A stretch of 7,734 bases of DNA from Bacilli bacterium (GTDB lineage: Bacteria; Bacillota; Bacilli; Tumebacillales; JAQBPP01): assembly GCA_028287455.1 (NCBI GenBank), contig JAQBPP010000128.1, positions 1 to 7,734 on the forward strand, written 5' to 3'. The position numbers were made by a program, and so were the translations under genes. The number at the start of each line of letters is the position of its first letter. Within the stretch, counting starts at the first letter, position 1. The notes beneath the pieces are model-generated. The model saw nothing but the letters and a program-made list of their open reading frames with translations. It was not told the origin of the DNA and made no database searches. Of the stretch, positions 6,852-7,734 are shown piece by piece.

Positions 6852-6938
6852 ATCTGTATGCTGATTTCCACGCGAGGGTAACTTATTACTATTAGCGAAC
6901 CGCACAAACGGAGCAGAGGGAATAAGGAGGCCGCCATC

Positions 6939-7148
6939 ATGACTTGGCAAGAGGAACTCAAAGAAAAAGTGCACGGCAATATTGTGGCAAAGGTGGGAAT
7001 TGACGGGGTGTTTTATCTCGTAAGCAACAATATCGATGAAGTGTTGTTTCGCAGTCAGGAGGGCAAAGTGCAAACTTACCCTAATGTGGATGCTATCATC
7101 GAGCATCTTGAAGCCAATCCGGACTACAACACGATCACTGTATTTTAA
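6939..7148 (+). CDS. Conserved-looking small hypothetical protein, 69 aa
   Basis: I do not recognise this protein. It is soluble, with no signal peptide or membrane helix. It starts MTWQEELKEKVHGNIVAKVG, has an alternating hydrophobic stretch (GVFYLVSNNIDEVLFRS, about 23-39) that looks like beta strands, then a likely helix (VDAIIEHLEA, 50-59) and a final ITVF strand. A small alpha/beta fold would fit. Coding status is well supported: a perfect AAGGAGG ribosome site 8 bases before the ATG, a TTGACA promoter upstream, and a hairpin 25 bases after the stop. It is the only plus-strand gene here, divergent from the Mrr-type gene and convergent with the tiny membrane-protein genes. Nothing in the context fixes a function. 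Confidence 0.8.
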   Translation: MTWQEELKEKVHGNIVAKVGIDGVFYLVSNNIDEVLFRSQEGKVQTYPNVDAIIEHLEANPDYNTITVF

Positions 7149-7173
7149 AAAATGTGATGATTCATATGTAAAA

Positions 7174-7200
7174 CTGCCAGTAGGTGTTACCTGCTGGCAG
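7174..7200. terminator. Shared hairpin between convergent genes
   Basis: CTGCCAG (7174-7180) pairs perfectly with CTGGCAG (7194-7200), and inside it AGGT pairs with ACCT across a T/G wobble and a three-base loop. On the minus strand it is followed by TTTTACAT, so it best fits termination of the tiny-gene transcript arriving from 7219. On the plus strand it lies 25 bases after the 69-residue gene, but its T-rich stretch begins only after about 12 bases, so termination there would be weaker. Confidence 0.7.
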
Positions 7201-7218
7201 AAGTATGCTGCATTTTAA

Positions 7219-7344
7219 TTACCCAACATACGGTCCTGGAGTTGTAACGCAGATATCTTCACGTTCTTCACGCAAGAGCAGCAGGAGCACGAAGATGATC
7301 AGAAACACTACAGCCCAGACTGTAAATCCACCGAAAGTACCCAT
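7219..7344 (-). CDS. Tiny one-helix membrane protein, YjcZ-like (41 aa)
   Basis: I found this 41-codon frame by translating the minus strand. It begins MGTFGGFTVW, continues through a single strongly hydrophobic helix (about 10-24, with FLIIFVLLLLL), then a charged REERED turn and a short tail ending TTPGPYVG. The ATG at 7344 has GGAGG eight bases upstream (AAAGGAGGGATTACG), and the frame ends in TAA at 7219 just before the shared hairpin. The layout of a Gly-Phe-rich start and a core like VLFILL resembles the tiny YjcZ-type sporulation proteins of Bacillales; this is a resemblance of pattern, not a proven family hit. It is probably co-transcribed with its upstream relative (7393-7509), whose helix codons are visibly similar. 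Confidence 0.7.
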   Translation of the reverse strand: MGTFGGFTVWAVVFLIIFVLLLLLREEREDICVTTPGPYVG

Positions 7345-7392
7345 CGTAATCCCTCCTTTATGTGCCTAACTAGAACTCCGATTGACTGTCTC

Positions 7393-7509
7393 TTAATAGT
7401 AGGTGGTGCGGCAATAGGTTGTGGGCGCTGCTGCATAACCAGTTGGCACTAACAGGATGAAGAGCACGAAGATAACCAGGAATACAATCGCTGCATTTCG
7501 AAAACGCAT
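7393..7509 (-). CDS. Tiny one-helix membrane protein, related to its downstream neighbour (38 aa)
   Basis: This 38-codon frame starts MRFRNAAIVFLVIFVLFILL, giving a basic N-terminus and one membrane helix (about 6-21). It then runs VPTGYAAAPT and ends in a Tyr/Cys/Thr-rich tail, TYCRTTYY. The ATG at 7509 is eight bases after GGAGG (AAGGAGGTTATGACA); an ATG two codons earlier is too close to that site. The core FLVIFVLF matches FLIIFVLL of the next gene, and the DNA is also similar there, suggesting an old duplication. The helix could instead act as an export signal (a GYAA-type site follows it), releasing a short Tyr-rich peptide. A role in the spore or forespore membrane is inferred only from likeness to small YjcZ-type proteins. 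Confidence 0.62.
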   Translation of the reverse strand: MRFRNAAIVFLVIFVLFILLVPTGYAAAPTTYCRTTYY

Positions 7510-7734
7510 TGTCATAACCTCCTTCATGTCTTAACTCACTAACCAATATATTGACGAGCCATCGAAAACGTATGGACAAGAGTTGACAAGCATCCGTGGA
7601 AATCACCCATTTTTTGCAAAATAGACGATTTCCTGAGGCTAGCCTGGGATGATCGCGGGCTGAAGAGATCATTAAACCGTTGAGATTATGCAGATATTTG
7701 CGCGCAAGAAAAAAGAGGGAAACCCCTGATTTAT
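7510..7734. other. Non-coding right end upstream of the tiny genes
   Basis: No convincing gene lies here. It contains an inverted repeat, GGAAATC (7598-7604) with GATTTCC (7627-7633), enclosing ATTTTTTGCAAAAT, which is itself foldable. At the very edge the minus strand reads AGGGGTTTCCCTCTTTTTT (about 7707-7725), which may be the short terminator of a gene lying beyond the window. The promoter of the tiny-gene pair should lie here; CATACGTT (minus, about 7567-7574) resembles a sigma-E -10 box, but no matching -35 is clear. Confidence 0.35.

Noticed and set aside
6846..6938. Riboswitch or structured leader before the 69-residue gene
   Set aside because: The leader is only about 80 bases and I could not find stems or a terminator matching any known class.
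6804..7106. 100-codon minus-strand frame opposite the 69-residue gene
   Set aside because: The plus-strand gene has the promoter and AAGGAGG site; this frame has neither and no recognisable features.
7567..7574. Sigma-E-type promoter for the tiny genes (CATACGTT)
   Set aside because: The -10 resemblance is fair, but no matching -35 is found at the right distance, so I do not list it as a promoter.
7370..7672. 100-codon minus-strand frame
   Set aside because: It overlaps the 38-residue tiny gene in another frame, has no ribosome site at its start, and its composition (Cys, His, Trp, Arg scattered) is unlike a real protein.

Overview
The window reads as ordinary chromosome from a low-to-mid GC, endospore-forming Firmicute of the Bacillales. 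The signs are strong AGGAGG-type ribosome sites, a moxR–DUF58–transglutaminase cluster arranged like yeaC-yeaD-yebA of Bacillus subtilis, a PcsB/CwlO-type coiled-coil M23 endopeptidase, a perfect WalR-type box, and two tiny one-helix ORFs resembling the YjcZ-like small sporulation proteins. An Alicyclobacillaceae-like lineage is a guess from sequence feel only. No rRNA, tRNA, CRISPR array, insertion sequence or prophage gene is visible.

Layout. Nearly everything is on the minus strand. From 4033 down to the left edge is a tight three-gene operon: MoxR AAA+ ATPase (3038-4033), DUF58 protein (1812-3038) and a membrane-bound TgpA/YebA-type transglutaminase (1-1828, C-terminus cut by the window). 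The stop and start of the first pair share one base, and the second pair overlap by 17 bases. A terminator hairpin (4075-4114) separates this operon from the M23 peptidase gene (4158-5336), and a possible promoter for moxR lies beside it. The 275-base gap upstream of the M23 gene (5337-5611) is rich in candidate sites: a promoter, a 9-bp direct repeat, a WalR box and two abutting DnaA boxes. Next come a permuted papain-like C92 (YiiX/YaeF-like) hydrolase (5612-6133) and a membrane-anchored Mrr-type nuclease domain protein (6167-6745), 33 bases apart and probably co-transcribed.

The one convincing plus-strand gene is an unrecognised 69-residue protein (6939-7148) with a clear TTGACA promoter and a strong ribosome site. 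It converges, across a near-perfect hairpin (7174-7200), on two tiny membrane-protein genes on the minus strand (7219-7344 and 7393-7509). The right end (7510-7734) holds no gene I can support.

How the parts fit. The theme is the cell envelope: a peptidoglycan endopeptidase, a probable cell-wall or lipid-linked amidase-fold enzyme, a surface transglutaminase with its usual ATPase and scaffold partners, and tiny membrane peptides. The most testable idea is that the M23 hydrolase is under WalR control, possibly with DnaA input. I see no clear undescribed multi-gene system. The less usual items are the membrane-tethered Mrr nuclease paired with the C92 enzyme, the regulatory gap at 5337-5611, and the tiny paralogous ORFs that routine calling could miss.
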